Counted from the first letter of the stretch, positions 13,404-25,200 are shown. The stretch: DNA of 64,000 nucleotides from Chenopodium formosanum (GCA_024500155.1 CM044873.1:7383001-7447000); one strand, 5' to 3'. Notes: generated by a model not told the origin, from the sequence alone. Numbers and translations: made by a program.

Positions 13404-16400
13404 TAGGGGTGAGCAAAAACTGTGGGTACCCGGTACTGGAACTGGAACCGGTTAGGACCCGGCGGGTCCGGACTCGGACCCGGTTGTACCGGTTCCAATT
13501 CCGGGTCCAAAATATAGGACCCGGTTAGATCCGGTTCCAATTCCGGGTCCTAAAATTTTGGACCCGGTACCCACCGGGTACCCGGTTATACCAGTTCCAA
13601 TACCGGGTACCCGGTCTTGGAACCAATATAACCGGGTACCCGGTCTTGGAACTGGACATTTTAGAGCTAATTTGCTGAATAGTTCAAATACTTGTATCTT
13701 TTTTTAGAGCCCAAATCAAAATAAGCCCAACATACTAATGTACTCATATAGTCATATTCTTTCTCACTTCACTAACCCTAAAATCTCACAGCCTCCACTT
13801 TGAATCACATACTCTCTCACCTCAACAGAGAAAGCACCCCTTCACTGGTCACCCCTCCATCACGACGGCTCCGTTCTTGCTCTCACAGTCTCACACTCTC
13901 ACCACTCGGATTGAAGCTCTCAGATCTCACAGCTTTTGCTCATATTGTTAAAGGTTCTTCTCCTCTCAAGCTCTTTTTGTTATTTTACTTGCAAATTATT
14001 TGAGTTTCGCATGTTTATGATAATTGATTAATTGTACTATTTTTTTAGATTAAAAATTTGTGTTTTTTTTTTTGTAAATATGTATACCGTAAATTTGTCA
14101 ATTTGTAGTTAGTTTTCTACTTGCTAGTTTGAGTAAGTGCAACGAATAAGCGTGTAAATGAGTAAATGACAGTGATCTAAGGCAGAAAGTTTGGTGTTTG
14201 ATTAGCTTACCAACTTGTAAACGATAAACTACTTTAATTATGTTGCTGCTTTAGTCCCATTTGCTAAACTACTTCTATATATACTACCAAAGTACCAATA
14301 CAACATAGAAATGGCAATAAGGCCTTAATTACTATCGGTACTACTTTAATTATGTTGCTGCTTTAGTCCCTTGTAAACATGGCTTGTTATTGTTGTTGTT
14401 CTGATGTTGCTGCTGCTTCTGACCTTCTGTCGTCTGCTGTAAGTCAGGACAGTGGTCGGAGGTGGTGGTGAGTGCATTGCAGTAAGGAGCAAAATAGAAT
14501 TTAATTATGAAAATGAATTTGATTAATAATGTATACTCTACTTAAGAAGCTAGTAGTAAACTAGTAATGGCCGAACCTACTTGCTAGAATGTACACATTA
14601 TTACTCTCCTATTTATTTATATATCAATGTATAATTTTAATTTTATTTCAGATTAGTGATGGATCATGAACGTCATGAACCTATGGATGATGAAAGTGAT
14701 GCCGGTGTTGGGAATGCAACAAGCGAACCAACCACAGTTGGCGATAAGAGGAAGTCTGAGTTTTGGAGCCATTTATGGGACATTAGAGATCCGAAAACCA
14801 AAAAAATAATCAAGATTAGATGCAAATATTGTGACAAAATTTTAACAGGTAACACTAATAATGGAACTTCATCATTAAAGAAGAATCTTAAGTCATGTCC
14901 AAAGTACCCTACAAATATTGACAATAAGCAAAAACTCATTTCTATGTTTAAAGCTTCTCCATCTGATTCTACTGTGATGTCTAATTGGGAGTTTGATCAA
15001 GATGCATGTAGACTTGCTTTAGCAAAAATGGTTATTGTTGATGAACAACCATTTTCTATAGTTGAGCGTGAAGGATTTAGATATTTTTGTCATGTTGTTG
15101 TTCCTCAATTTCATATACCTTCACGGTTCACTGTTGCAAGAGATGTGAAAAATCTATTTGTTTGTGAAAGTGAGAAGTTGAAGAATACACTTAAATGTTT
15201 AAAATCAAGAGTATCTTTAACAACTGATTGCTGGACTTCTATTCAAAATTTTAACTATCTTTGTTTGACTGTTCACTTCATAGATGATAATTGGAAATTG
15301 CAAAAAAGGATTTTGAATTTTCAATTAATGGATAGTCATAAAGGTAAGGAGATTGGAAAAGTTGTTGAAGCATGCATTCTTAAATGGGGAATTGAGGATC
15401 GATTGTTGTCTTTAACGGTTGATAATGCAAGTTCAAATGATGTGGCAATTGGTTATTTGAAAGCTAATTTTCTTGATAAACTTGTTTTGGAGGGTTCATT
15501 TTTTCATATGAGATGTGCTTGTCATGTGTTGAATTTGATTGTGAAAGATGGTTTATCTTCGGTAAAAAACTCGATTGCTAATATTCGTAGTGCTGTTAGA
15601 TATGTGAGGAGCTCTCCTTCTAGAGCAAAATTGTTTGCACACTCTGCTATGCTTGTGAAAGTTTCTTGTAAAAGCTCGGTATGTCTTAATGTGTCAACTA
15701 GATGGAATTCTACATATCTCATGCTTGAAATCGCTTTGAAATTTGAAAAAGCTTTTAATAGATTTAAGGAAGATGACCCGGATTTTAGTAAGGAACTTAA
15801 GGATGGAGTTCCAACAAAAGAGGATTGGGGAAATGCTAAAGTTTTGGCTTTGTGTTTAAAGCAATTTTATGAGTCTACAAAGAAGATGTCGGGAAGTTTG
15901 TATGTCACTTTAAACATGCATTTTCATGAGATTTTGGGTGTATTGAATTCTTTGTTAGAATGGGAAAACTCTTCAAATATAGATATTCGTGTTATGGGTA
16001 AGCTAATGAGGGACAAGTTTGATAAGTATTATGGAGATCTTACTAAGACAAATGTCATGATGTTAGTTGCGGTTGTTTTAGATCCTCGATATAAGCTTAG
16101 GTTTGTGAAGTACACTTTTAAAAAGCTTTTTCCTCGTGACTTTGTTAAGGTGGATGTTATGTGTGACGATTTGTATGACATTCTTAGAAAGTTGTTTGAC
16201 TATTATGATGCAATTCTTGCCTCTTCTCTCAAGAATGTTGTTCATATGTTGTTCATGATTTTAATCATTCTAGTATGAATGTTAATGGTCAAGAAAGCTC
16301 AATAGCACCAAATAATGAGCAAATGAAAAAGTTTTATGATGAGTTTGATGAGGAAGACGGTGGAGGAGGGGTTATTGAAAAAAGTGAGTTGGATAACTAT

Positions 16401-17504
16401 CTTGAAGAAGTTAGGGAGAAAAGGGTTGATGGGGATATGTTTGATATTTTCAATGGTGGAAGGAAAAAAGTGACAAATACAAGGTGTTAGCAACAATAGC
16501 TAAGGACATTTTAGCTATTCAAGTTTCTACCGTTTCTAGTGAGTCCGCATTTAGTACATCCGGCCGAGTACTCGATCAATTTCGTAGTAGTTTGGGGCCA
16601 AAGACGGTGGAAGCTTTAGTTTGTGCTCAAGATTGGCTAAGAGCTTCTAATATTTGTGTGGATATTGAGCGCTTTTTAGAGGATGTCGAGAAGTATGAAG
16701 AAGGTAGTACTACTATTTATCATCTATTATCTATTTTTATATTTTATTTCTCTTGCTAAGTTTATTACTTAAATTATCTTGTTTACGATTTTTCAGAATT
16801 GGGTGATAGTGGAATCCCACAAGTTAATGACATTGTTGGAAATAATTGATGTGGTAATATTCATTTTTATATTTTATTTCTCAAATTTTGGTTGTGATTT
16901 AATATATATACTCTAATGATTTAATATTTTAATATATGTGCTTTTTGTTTACAGGAAATTTGTGAAGTGTGTGCTTCATGTTTGGAATCAAGAGATCTCA
17001 CCTTGTAATAAAGTAGGATGTTTTTATGTTGTTTGTGGACTTTATGTCAGTTTGTTGTAAACTTGAAATTTTGATGATGTTTGTATGGACTTTGTGGAAC
17101 TTTATTAACAAGACATTATTATTTTATTAATTATGTTTAGGAACTTTGAAAATAAAATTTTAATTTATACTTTGTAATTGGCTATAAAGCCTTTTTTCAA
17201 TTTTTATTTTTTTTCTAAGTTTGGAGATTACAGGAAGCAATGCAAGCTATAGACACTAGACAGTAGACAAGACAAGTTCAAATAGCAGGTTAAAATTTTA
17301 GTAAAATAGTAAGTAAAACAAGAAAAAAGAAATTGGGTACCCGGATTTGGAACTGGTACCCACCGGTTCCAATACCGGGTCCAAAATTTGAGGACCCGGT
17401 ATAACCAGTTCCAAGACCAGTTCCAAGTATACAGGACCCGGTACAACCAGTTCCAAGACCGGGTCCGTCGAAATCAACCGGGTACCCGGTTGTGCTCACC
17501 CCTA
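13404..17504 (+). mobile_element. hAT transposon (4101 bp) inserted in copia pol; TSD AGAGGGAG
   Basis: Termini TAGGGGTGAGCA and TGCTCACCCCTA are inverted repeats. The 8-bp duplication AGAGGGAG is perfect (13396-13403, 17505-17512), and removing one copy restores the copia frame. Both ends carry arrays of GGGTACCCGG/ACCGGTTCCA motifs (13425-13650, 17335-17490), probably subterminal transposase-binding repeats. It carries one transposase gene on plus. It is younger than the copia insertion. Confidence 0.96.
14659..16849 (+). pseudogene. RICESLEEPER-like hAT transposase with two frameshifts
   Basis: Plant hAT transposases bind element ends through a BED zinc finger and cut with an RNase H-like fold. 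Visible here: a BED-type finger (CKYCDKIL ... SCPKYP, about residues 55-90), the central hAT domain (TTDCWTSIQNFNYLCLTVHF; CHVLNLIVKDGL; STRWNSTYLML), and the C-terminal dimerisation domain (STVSSESAFSTSGRVLD). The first frame runs to 16278. The homologous frame continues at 16275-16455 and again from 16455, so there are shifts near 16240-16255 and 16455 (apparently one lost base). A last intron 16704-16796 leads to a stop at 16847-16849. The acceptor at 14651 suggests a leader intron. The BED finger has Asn where the family has the first zinc-binding His. Confidence 0.9.
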
Positions 17505-20400
17505 AGAGGGAGTGCGGGTAACCGCAATTCCCAAAAAGTAGCTCAGTGGCCCTAGATCTGACATAGGAAATTCTTTCTGCAAGCTAGAAATAATTCCCAT
17601 GCGCAACCTGTCAGAAGATGTAACTAAAATAATATCATCAACATAAAGCAATAAATATGCCAAATCATCTCCTTGCCGAAAAGTGAAAAGAAAAGTATCA
17701 CTCTTGGCAATGACGAAACCTAACTTGATCAAGAAGTTTGCAAAACGCTGATACCAAGCTCGTGGAGCTTGTTTCAAACCATAGAGGGCTCTGCGAAGAC
17801 GGCAAACAAAGTCAGGTTTTCTCCGATCAACAATACCCGGAGGTTGATGCATATATACTGTTTCCTGCAAGTCACCATGGAGAAAAGCATTTTTAACATC
17901 TAACTGATGAATGGACCACTTTTTAGCCATGGCTAAACTGAGTACTGTACAAATGGTAGCCGGTTTGACCACCGGACTGAAAGTCTCATCACAATCTACT
18001 CCAATTTCCTGCGACCTGCCATCACATACAAGACGAGTTTTGTGCCTTTCAAGGTCACCATTAGACTTGTATTTATGCTTAAAAAGCCACATACAATTAA
18101 CAACATTCACCCCCGTAGGCCTAGGTACCAAATCCCAAGTCCCTGTTTTAATTAAAGCACTATATTCATCAAACATCGCGGCATTCCAATTATGGTCTTG
18201 GAGGGCTTGTTTGTGATTTTTGGGTAAAGGGGATTTATGCTCAATGGTTAAGTGGGCATATTTTGGGTTTGGTTTAATAATGCCATGACGAGATCTCGTC
18301 TGCATTTGGGGTGATGTGAGAATGTTGGGTCGAGTAAGAATAGATGATTGGCGAGGTGGAGGGGTGTAAACTGGTGGGCTAGAAGCTGCCATAGGAGAAT
18401 TGGGCCCAGATTGCGCTGAGCCCAATTGCGGGGAAGGAGGAGATCCAGCGCCCGAAATGTGGGTCGCTGGACCTGGGCTGGCGGAGCCTGTCTGGGCCGC
18501 TGGGTGTCCATCGCCCGCTGGTCCAAGAGGCCCAGCTGCTGGGTCTGGCGGGTTTCCCACTGTTTGGGCCGCTGGATTTCTAGCGCCCAATGGGTGGGGA
18601 GCGTGGGCTTGGACTTGGTTTTTGGACATGGGCTGCTGCAGTAAAATATGAGTTAGAAGAGGAGATCTATCATCAATGCCCAAAAAATCATAATCCGTTA
18701 GAGTGAACTTTTCAATGTCTTTAAAGGGAAAAACAAACTCATTAAAGGTTACGTGACGGGAAATAATAATTTTCCGTGTTGTAAGATCTAGACATTTGTA
18801 ACCTCGGTGGTTAGAGGGGTACCCTAAAAAGACACAAGGAGTTGACCTAGGAGCAAGTTTATGTGGAGCAATAGCGGAAAGATTAGGGAAACAAAGACAT
18901 CCAAAAACCCGTAAATGATCATATGAAGGGTTTCTACGAAACAAAGCTTGAGCCGGGGTCATGTGCTTGAGAGATTTAGTTGGCAAAATATTAAGAAGAT
19001 AAGTGGCCGTCTCTAGAGCATGTGACCAATATGAAGGTGGCAAAGAGGCATGAAATAATAGAGTGCGTTTGATATTGTTGATGGTTCTAATCATTCTTTC
19101 GGATTTCCCATTTTGTGATGAAGTGTGAGGGCAAGAAAATCTAAAAGCCAAACCATTGTCAAGGCAAATTTTTTTGAAGGGGTCATTGTCAAATTCGCGA
19201 CCATGGTCACTTTGAAAGCATTTAACAGGACGTTCAAATTGAGTTTGCACATATTGTCGAAAATGTAAGAAAGATTGGAAGGCTTGAGATTTATAAGCAA
19301 GAGGGATAGCCCAAGCATAATGTGTGAAATCATCAAGTAGAACCAAATAATATTTATGACCATTAATACTCCGAATCGGAGAGGTCCACAAATCAGCATG
19401 AATAATATCAAAAGCAGACACAGTATTATTATTTGAATCATAAAATGGAAGTCTAACATGTTTTCCTATTTGGCAAGAATTGCAAAGAGAGGGGTCGTGC
19501 TCCTTATTACAAGAAATAATATTATTGCTCCTAAGAAACTGTAAAGATGAAGGCCCGGGATGTCCTAGACGATCATGCCACGGGTTGACTGCAGTAAGAG
19601 AAGTGGCTAGACATGTGCTTGGAGTATGGGTTGTAACTGGATAGAGCTCCCTGGCACTATTGCATCTCGTTATTACCCTCCCCGTACGAAGATCCTTCAC
19701 AGAAAAACCATTAGGGTCAAACTCAATAGACACTGAATTATCAGAAGTAAATTTACGCACAGAAATTAAATTTTTGATAATTTGTGGTGCAAGTAGAACA
19801 TTATTACGCCTAAGGTTATTATTTGGAAGGGTGGTATGACCATAGCCAGTAATTGGAATGCGATGTCCATTACCTACTAAAATATGATTATTAGTGCTTA
19901 AATTAAAAAGGGGAAGAAGAGTACCGAGATTGTTTGTCGTATGAGATGTTGCACCGGAATCCATGTACCAACCATTCTCCGGAGTTGATAAACTCATTGA
20001 GGAATATGCACTTCCTAGCTCAGTCGGAGTCATCGGTGGGCCGTATGTGGTCGGCCCCATAGAGTAGGCTTGCTGAGGTGGCCTACTAAGGATCGGCCTA
20101 GGCTGATATTGACCCGTTGTGGGAAACGGGGCAGGAGGAACATCCCATTGAAACTGCTGTGGCCAAGCCTGCTGCTTATTGGGCCATTGAGGCTGCTGGG
20201 CCCAAGAAGGCTGCCCAATCGGATTTTGTTGAGATTGTTGCCACTGTTGATTTTGTTGTTGATTGCTCTGTTGCTGTTGCGGGTTCGCTGGAGCACCACG
20301 ACCCTCGCCACGACCACGGGCTTTACCACGCCCCTTCCCACCGCCGCCGCGTCCTTTCCCGGAGGAACCACCGCCCCTGTCGGCGGTCTGTTGAGCAGAT
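17505..20400 (-). pseudogene. Copia pol, 5' part: protease, integrase, reverse transcriptase
   Basis: The minus-strand frame is open from about 20400 down to the hAT junction. In order it holds a Gly-rich and Gln-rich stretch, the aspartic-protease-like DSGATSH, the GAG-pre-integrase zinc motif (HDRLGHP ... CNSCQIGKH), integrase with DLWTSP, FQSDHGREF and SQNGKSERMIRT, and reverse transcriptase with LDVKNAFLHGDL, YGLKQAPRAWYQRF and the active-site LLYVDDIIL. It ends in FPMSDLGPLSYFLGI just before the hAT insertion. Within this half it is one long uninterrupted frame, so most damage is elsewhere. Confidence 0.93.
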
Positions 20401-21113
20401 GCTGCTGTGAAGGCTCGGCTGGCGATTGTTGCTGGGCAACGAACGAAGCTGGTGGCGGTGAGGAATCAGAATTCCGGCGGGTTTCTTCTAATAAGAGCCG
20501 AGACCGAGCCGTGTTGAACGACGGTAATGGTTCGGACTGAGCTATCATGGTGGCCACCGTATCAAAATCGGTTTTGTTCAAACCCGCGACCAAGCGAAGA
20601 ACCAATTTCTGATCGGAAACGGGTTGATCGACGTTGGCCAATTGATCAGCAATGCTTTTCAATTGTTGACAGAACGAAGTCACATTGGCAAAATTATCAA
20701 GATGAAGAGTATTGAATTGATTCTCGAGGTATACCGCCCTTGTACTCTTGTTATCTTGAAAAATATCTTTGATACGATCCCAAATCTGCTGAGCCGTGGC
20801 TTTCCTAGACAATACGGTGTTGAGAAGATCAACTGAAATCGTTCCATAAATCTAGTGCTTTACAATAGCATCTAATCGAGTCCAAAACACATCGGAGATG
20901 TCAGTGGGTTTCGGAGTCTTGGGATCGATATGATCAAGAACGTTATATGCACAAGCATGGTTCTCAAACAATTCAACCCATGTGAAATAATGGACGTTTG
21001 TGTAGTCAAGGGTGATCGGGATCGCTGTTTTGATATTGTTGACCGCAAGGGCCGGGTGAAATTCATTCACTGGTGGTTTAGGCGGTGGAGGAGTAGGTGT
21101 TTCGCCATCTTTT
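20400..21113 (-). pseudogene. Copia gag with internal stop and frameshift
   Basis: The gag polyprotein of Ty1/copia (UBN2-type) forms the particle shell. Visible features are WTRLDAIVKH, IWDRIKDIF, a QLKSIADQL-type segment and LVLRLVAGL. A TAG stop at about 20850 interrupts the frame right after VKH. The frame then runs on to about 20420, where a one-base shift moves it into the pol frame. Upstream, coding sequence is fused directly to the 32-bp LTR remnant and no in-frame ATG is seen, so the natural start was probably lost in the same deletion. No zinc knuckle is visible; the Gly/Arg-rich stretch may take its place. Confidence 0.8.
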
Positions 21114-21145
21114 CGACAAATATTATCTAACAATAATATCTATCA
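21114..21145 (-). repeat. 5' LTR remnant of the copia element (32 bp)
   Basis: It is identical to the outer 32 bases of the 3' LTR (12558-12589), ends ATCTATCA on plus, and is followed by the ATAAC duplication. The rest of this LTR, the primer-binding site and the leader are absent: gag sequence follows at once. Confidence 0.85.
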
Positions 21146-21559
21146 ATAACTTTATATACATGGAAATATTAATTCATAATTTTTTTATCAACTCATCATA
21201 AATCATCAAAATAGTAACACAAACTTTCTCAATCAAACTTTATTTCTCTTTCGACATTTATTTTTATGGTACTGTAGAATTAGTGAAAAGCATAGTAGAA
21301 CATATGTACGTATAATAGGAGCACCAAAGAGGTCAAGTGTTTACAAAAGCTACGAGTCAAAAGTATTTGGCAATTAAGAAAAGCATGTGAAAGCAGGCAT
21401 CCCATTTACGAGTAATTGTTTTTGCACCATGATTGAGGATTTGAGGTTAGGATAGAATAAACCCGTTATTTAAGTTGAAATGTCATTTTTATCTCTACTG
21501 AATTAGACAATAACTTCTTTTATGGGCCTGTTCGAACGAAGCCCCACATAACAAATTAA

Positions 21560-21831
21560 GGGCCTGTTCTCTTACGTTGAAATTCAGTTCAGTTTAGTTT
21601 AGTTCAGTTCAGTTCAGTTCAGTTCAGCTCAATTCAGTTCAGTTCAGTTCAGTTCAGTTCAGCTCAATTCAGTTCAGTTCAGTTCAGCTCCTAATTTTCT
21701 TCTATTATAAAATATTCATTTCAGTTCAGTTCAGTTCAGCTCAGTTGAGTTCAGTTCAGTTCAGTTCAGATGAGTTCAGTTCATTTCAGTTCAATTCAGT
21801 TCAGCTAAGTTCAGTGAATGAGAACAGGCCC
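21560..21831. mobile_element. Tourist-like MITE with long CAGTT pentamer arrays, TSD TAA
   Basis: Termini are GGGCCTGTTCTC and GAGAACAGGCCC, perfect 12-bp inverted repeats, flanked by TAA on both sides (21557-21559, 21832-21834). The interior is mostly (TTCAG)n pentamers, expanded compared with the other copies in this window. It is the best-preserved member here. Confidence 0.9.
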
Positions 21832-22622
21832 TAAGATCAGTTCATTTGATTCCACCTAAATAAAAAATAATAGCGGACTTTAATCCACTCAATATCATTT
21901 CTGAATCTGCCACTAATAGTTTTATGTCACTAATTAATTTAATTTTAAGATTGATCGAGTTGCTTTCAAAAATTACAAGAATTTCACTATCTTTGATTCT
22001 CTACTTCGTAATCTCAAGATCAACAATTTGTATATTGTCATAGCATGTGTTATTTGTTCTATATATAATACTAATTATTTTGAAAAAAAGAAAATATATT
22101 GTTGTGGTTTGTGTCTGATTAGTGATTAGTGTGGCTCTAGCTTGGAGTTAGTGTCTGTTATTTCAGAATTATCCTTTCATCTCCAAATATAATAGAAGCT
22201 TATCATTTCTTAATTTTTCCTTCTCCTCAAGAGCCAAGTCAGTCAACTGATAAGAGACTTCCTTTAATCCTTTATTGATGCTCTAAACATTACCTAATTC
22301 TTTGTATTAATTTAATTGGCACTATAGACGTTTGGCATCTAGTTTCCTCCATTTTCTTAAAATTGCAAATTTATGTTCTGTATCATCGGTTTTTTTTTTT
22401 TTTTTTTTAAATTTTTGTTTACATTTTAAAGGTTATATTCTTCGTATTATCATAATTGTATTTTGAACTTAGAATGTTTTGAAATGATGACGAACAAGTC
22501 CATAAACAATTTTTGGCTCTAGCATCATGCAACAATATAATCATCCCTCAACAATATAATCATCGCTAGGGATGATTATATTGTTGCATAAATGGTGAAT
22601 AAACTCCTTTTATATATATGTA

Positions 22623-22792
22623 GGGCCTGTTATGATTTATTGAATTGAATTAAAAGGCATTGAACTGAACTGATTGGAGCTGAACTGAACTGAACTGAAT
22701 AGAGCTAAAATGAATTGTTTATGAGAGAAGAAATTAGGAGCTGAACTGAACTGATTGGAGCTGAACTGGACTAAACTGAAGAGAACATGCTT
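22623..22792. mobile_element. Tourist-like MITE, diverged, TSD GTA
   Basis: It starts GGGCCTGTTATG and ends GAGAACATGCTT, with GTA flanking both sides. The interior has CTGAA pentamers interrupted by GATTGGAG. It is an older copy of the 21560 family. Confidence 0.65.
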
Positions 22793-23064
22793 GTAGTCTA
22801 TAATATTATCATTAAAAACCTATAGGAGTGCATAGCTCAATGGCTAACTTTATTTTTTAAGGAACTCAACTAACCTTGTAATATATATAATTTTTTTTTT
22901 TTTTTTTTTTTTTTTTTGTGGGACATAATGATTTATTTAATACGAAGTTTATTAGTATATATAGATTCATATAAGATACATGTTAAATTGTCAATGTTAT
23001 CTTATTCTAAAAGTATAGCAGAATTAGGAATTCTCTCTTTGTCCATGTACAATTTGGCCATCAA

Positions 23065-23095
<31 letters not shown>

Positions 23096-23867
23096 TACAG
23101 AGTAAGAGAATAAGAGTACCAGTAGTCTAGTAATTTAATTACGACCTTTGGTATAGAAAAAAAGAAAATATTTACGACCTTTGTTGTTTGTATAGTACTA
23201 TGAGTCATTTAAAATTTTTACTTGCAAAAATTCAGTAGTCAAAATTCAATATAATTGATCACAAATTTACAAAACATTTAATGTAGGTAATGGATAAACA
23301 ACTAAACACTCTATGGTCTCTATCTAATGTGTCGTACTTTGTTGTCCCTTTCTTTTGTCAGATCATTTATAAGAAATGAGGACTTCTTAGTTCTTACGCC
23401 AGAATAATGTGATCTTTCAAGTCTTTCATTTTCTTCTTCATTCAGGTAGTTACATGTATATTTGATTCAGAAAAAAAGAAACTGATATTTCCCTTGACAC
23501 ACTCTTGACTCTTGAGTCGATAATCAACATCAAAAAATATCCGATCCAATTAATCCAATTCGAATCTTTGTCTTTCCGATCAATACACGTAACAATCTGA
23601 ATATTAGTCTTTTCGATCAATATACGTAATAATTGAATTTATTATTGACACAAACTTCGTTAATACACAAAGAGCTTTTAGCCTTTTAATACATAAGATC
23701 TACCATTTGTAGGCCAATGATTATAACATACCACCTAACAAAATCTCTTGAGAACAAAACAAAATCCTCAAAAACATAAACTTTTTACAACACTTTCTTG
23801 TCCACCTAAAACCTAAAGAATAATGTATATAACACAAACAAACAAACAAAAAATTACAACACAAAAA

Positions 23868-24719
23868 TCAAAAAATATGATCCAAAGCCTTCACAACTCC
23901 CTCAAAGCTACTAAAATTAGAACTAACAACATCAACTCGAACCCCTAACCTCTCAGCCCCAGAAGCCGTAACAGGCCCATGGGCCGCAACAACGAGCCCA
24001 GGCCACCTCTTCCTGACCCCCTCCCAGTCCAGCCCATATTCCCTCAAACTCTTCAACAAGCCCTCAACTTCCGCCGTACTCGTAAAAACAAGCCCATCTA
24101 ACTCACCCACTACAACCAACTTCTCCGCACATTTGGGCCCAGCCCATCTTGTTTCATACGCATTGACCCGAGAAGGAACCCAGCCCATTAGGCCCAAATC
24201 TCGTAAAAAATCTGGGACAACGGTGGGTTCTTCAAGGCCCAAAACGAGTGGAACGGGGCAGAGGACTTTCCGGCCCAGCCCAGGCCCGACTGAGTCAACG
24301 AGCCCACTTGGGGTGGGGTTGGAAGGAAGGATGAGTCTGATGTTGTCTGAGTTAGGGGATAAGTAGGAGATGAACTCAGGAGTGAGAAGCTCGGCGTCTT
24401 TTCCGAGGGCGGAGATGATGAAGTCTTGGTCGGCGGGGAGGAGAGGAGGTGGGGTGTGGGAGAGGGCGGTGAAGAAGGCGGTGATGCCGGCGCGTGAGGT
24501 GAATGCGACGGCGGAGTAGTGGTGGAGGAGGGAGATGTGGTGGCGGAGAGAGGTGGTGGTGGTGGTGGTTGGGCCCACGATGACGGTGGGGCAGGAGAGT
24601 GGGGTGAAGTTGTGGCGGTCGAGGAGGAGAGCGAGTCGGGAGGCGTAATTGTTTTCGGGGGTGGTGAAGGCGATGGTTCGGGTGGGTGTGAGTTGGGAGT
24701 TAATGGTGGTTATGAACAT
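23868..24719 (-). CDS. Uroporphyrinogen-III synthase family protein, intronless (283 aa)
   Basis: HEM4-domain enzymes close the linear tetrapyrrole hydroxymethylbilane to uroporphyrinogen III, with inversion of ring D, in heme and chlorophyll synthesis. Family marks are visible in both half-domains: AVAFTSRAGITAFF (residues about 71-84), YETRWAG, DGLVFTSTAEVEGLLKSL, and VVAAHGPVTASGAERLGVRV near the end. The length fits a mature enzyme. No clear plastid transit peptide precedes the fold, unlike the known plant enzyme, and there is no intron. The gene is much richer in G+C than its surroundings. The start is the first ATG of the frame. It is probably a divergent paralogue; catalytic activity cannot be judged because this family has few invariant residues. 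Confidence 0.82.
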   Translation of the reverse strand: MFITTINSQLTPTRTIAFTTPENNYASRLALLLDRHNFTPLSCPTVIVGPTTTTTTSLRHHISLLHHYSAVAFTSRAGITAFFTALSHTPPPLLPADQDFIISALGKDAELLTPEFISYLSPNSDNIRLILPSNPTPSGLVDSVGPGLGRKVLCPVPLVLGLEEPTVVPDFLRDLGLMGWVPSRVNAYETRWAGPKCAEKLVVVGELDGLVFTSTAEVEGLLKSLREYGLDWEGVRKRWPGLVVAAHGPVTASGAERLGVRVDVVSSNFSSFEGVVKALDHIF

Positions 24720-25200
24720 TGTTTTATTATTTTCTGTTTATTGAGAAGAAAATAGAGATTGTTGGTTGGAATTGGAATGAGGATATGATTCATATGAAGG
24801 TGAGTTTGTTGGGTTAAGTTCATAGTGGTGGTATGGCCTGTATGGCCGCATGGGCAATCATTTTGTTAGTCAGGGTTTCCTACACGTCTACCACAAATTC
24901 GAGCGGGAGTAAAACGGATACTCTTCAAAGGTTGTACGGAGTAAAAAATCTACTTATTAGTAGCAAGTGACTCAAAGATGAAAAAAACACAGTACTAAAT
25001 AAAAATCTTGACGCGAAAAATAATTGTATACAATAGTTGAGACTTGATCACTATACCTGGAAACCATAAAAGATTATAAGGCTATATAAGCCAAGAATTT
25101 CCCGTGGAGAATGGAGATAAAGCCAGCAAAATTGGTTCAATTGTTGTAAATAATTAAAGATCTTCAATGTGTATATATAACTTTCGGGGATTTAAAATTT
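24720..25200 (-). promoter_or_regulatory. Spacer: upstream region of the HEM4 gene and 3' region of the acyltransferase gene
   Basis: About 480 bp separates two minus-strand genes. It must hold the promoter of the HEM4-family gene and the terminator of the acyltransferase gene. No clear TATA box or poly(A) signal could be chosen with confidence. Confidence 0.35.

Larger units (their letters stand above)
12429..21145 (-). mobile_element. Ty1/copia retrotransposon, dead, interrupted by a hAT element; TSD ATAAC
   Basis: The element is flanked by a perfect 5-bp duplication ATAAC (12424-12428, 21146-21150). Gene order on the minus strand is gag, GAG-pre-integrase, integrase, reverse transcriptase, RNase H, which is the copia order. 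It is inactive. The upstream LTR is reduced to 32 bp and the primer-binding site is missing. Gag has a stop codon and a frameshift. The reverse transcriptase gene is split by the 4.1-kb hAT element at 13404-17504. The RNase H part has a small deletion that shifts frame. Confidence 0.93.
21151..23867. other. Intergenic with MITEs and homopolymer runs, no gene seen
   Basis: AT-rich DNA with two Tourist-like MITEs (listed separately). Poly-T runs lie near 22390-22408 and 22891-22917, and a poly-A run near 23063-23082. A short tRNA-like A box (CATAGCTCAATGGCTAAC, 22831-22848) may be another SINE scrap. No coding sequence is supportable. Confidence 0.5.

Noticed and set aside
18400..18651. Plus-strand Gly/Pro-rich open frames
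   Set aside because: Antisense shadow of the Pro-rich linker between copia integrase and reverse transcriptase.
20070..20540. Plus-strand open frames of 156 and 97 codons
   Set aside because: They are antisense to the Gly/Gln-rich region of copia gag-pol; composition explains the lack of stops.
24133..24755. Plus-strand open frames
   Set aside because: Antisense to the HEM4-family gene, whose G+C-rich codons leave few stops.
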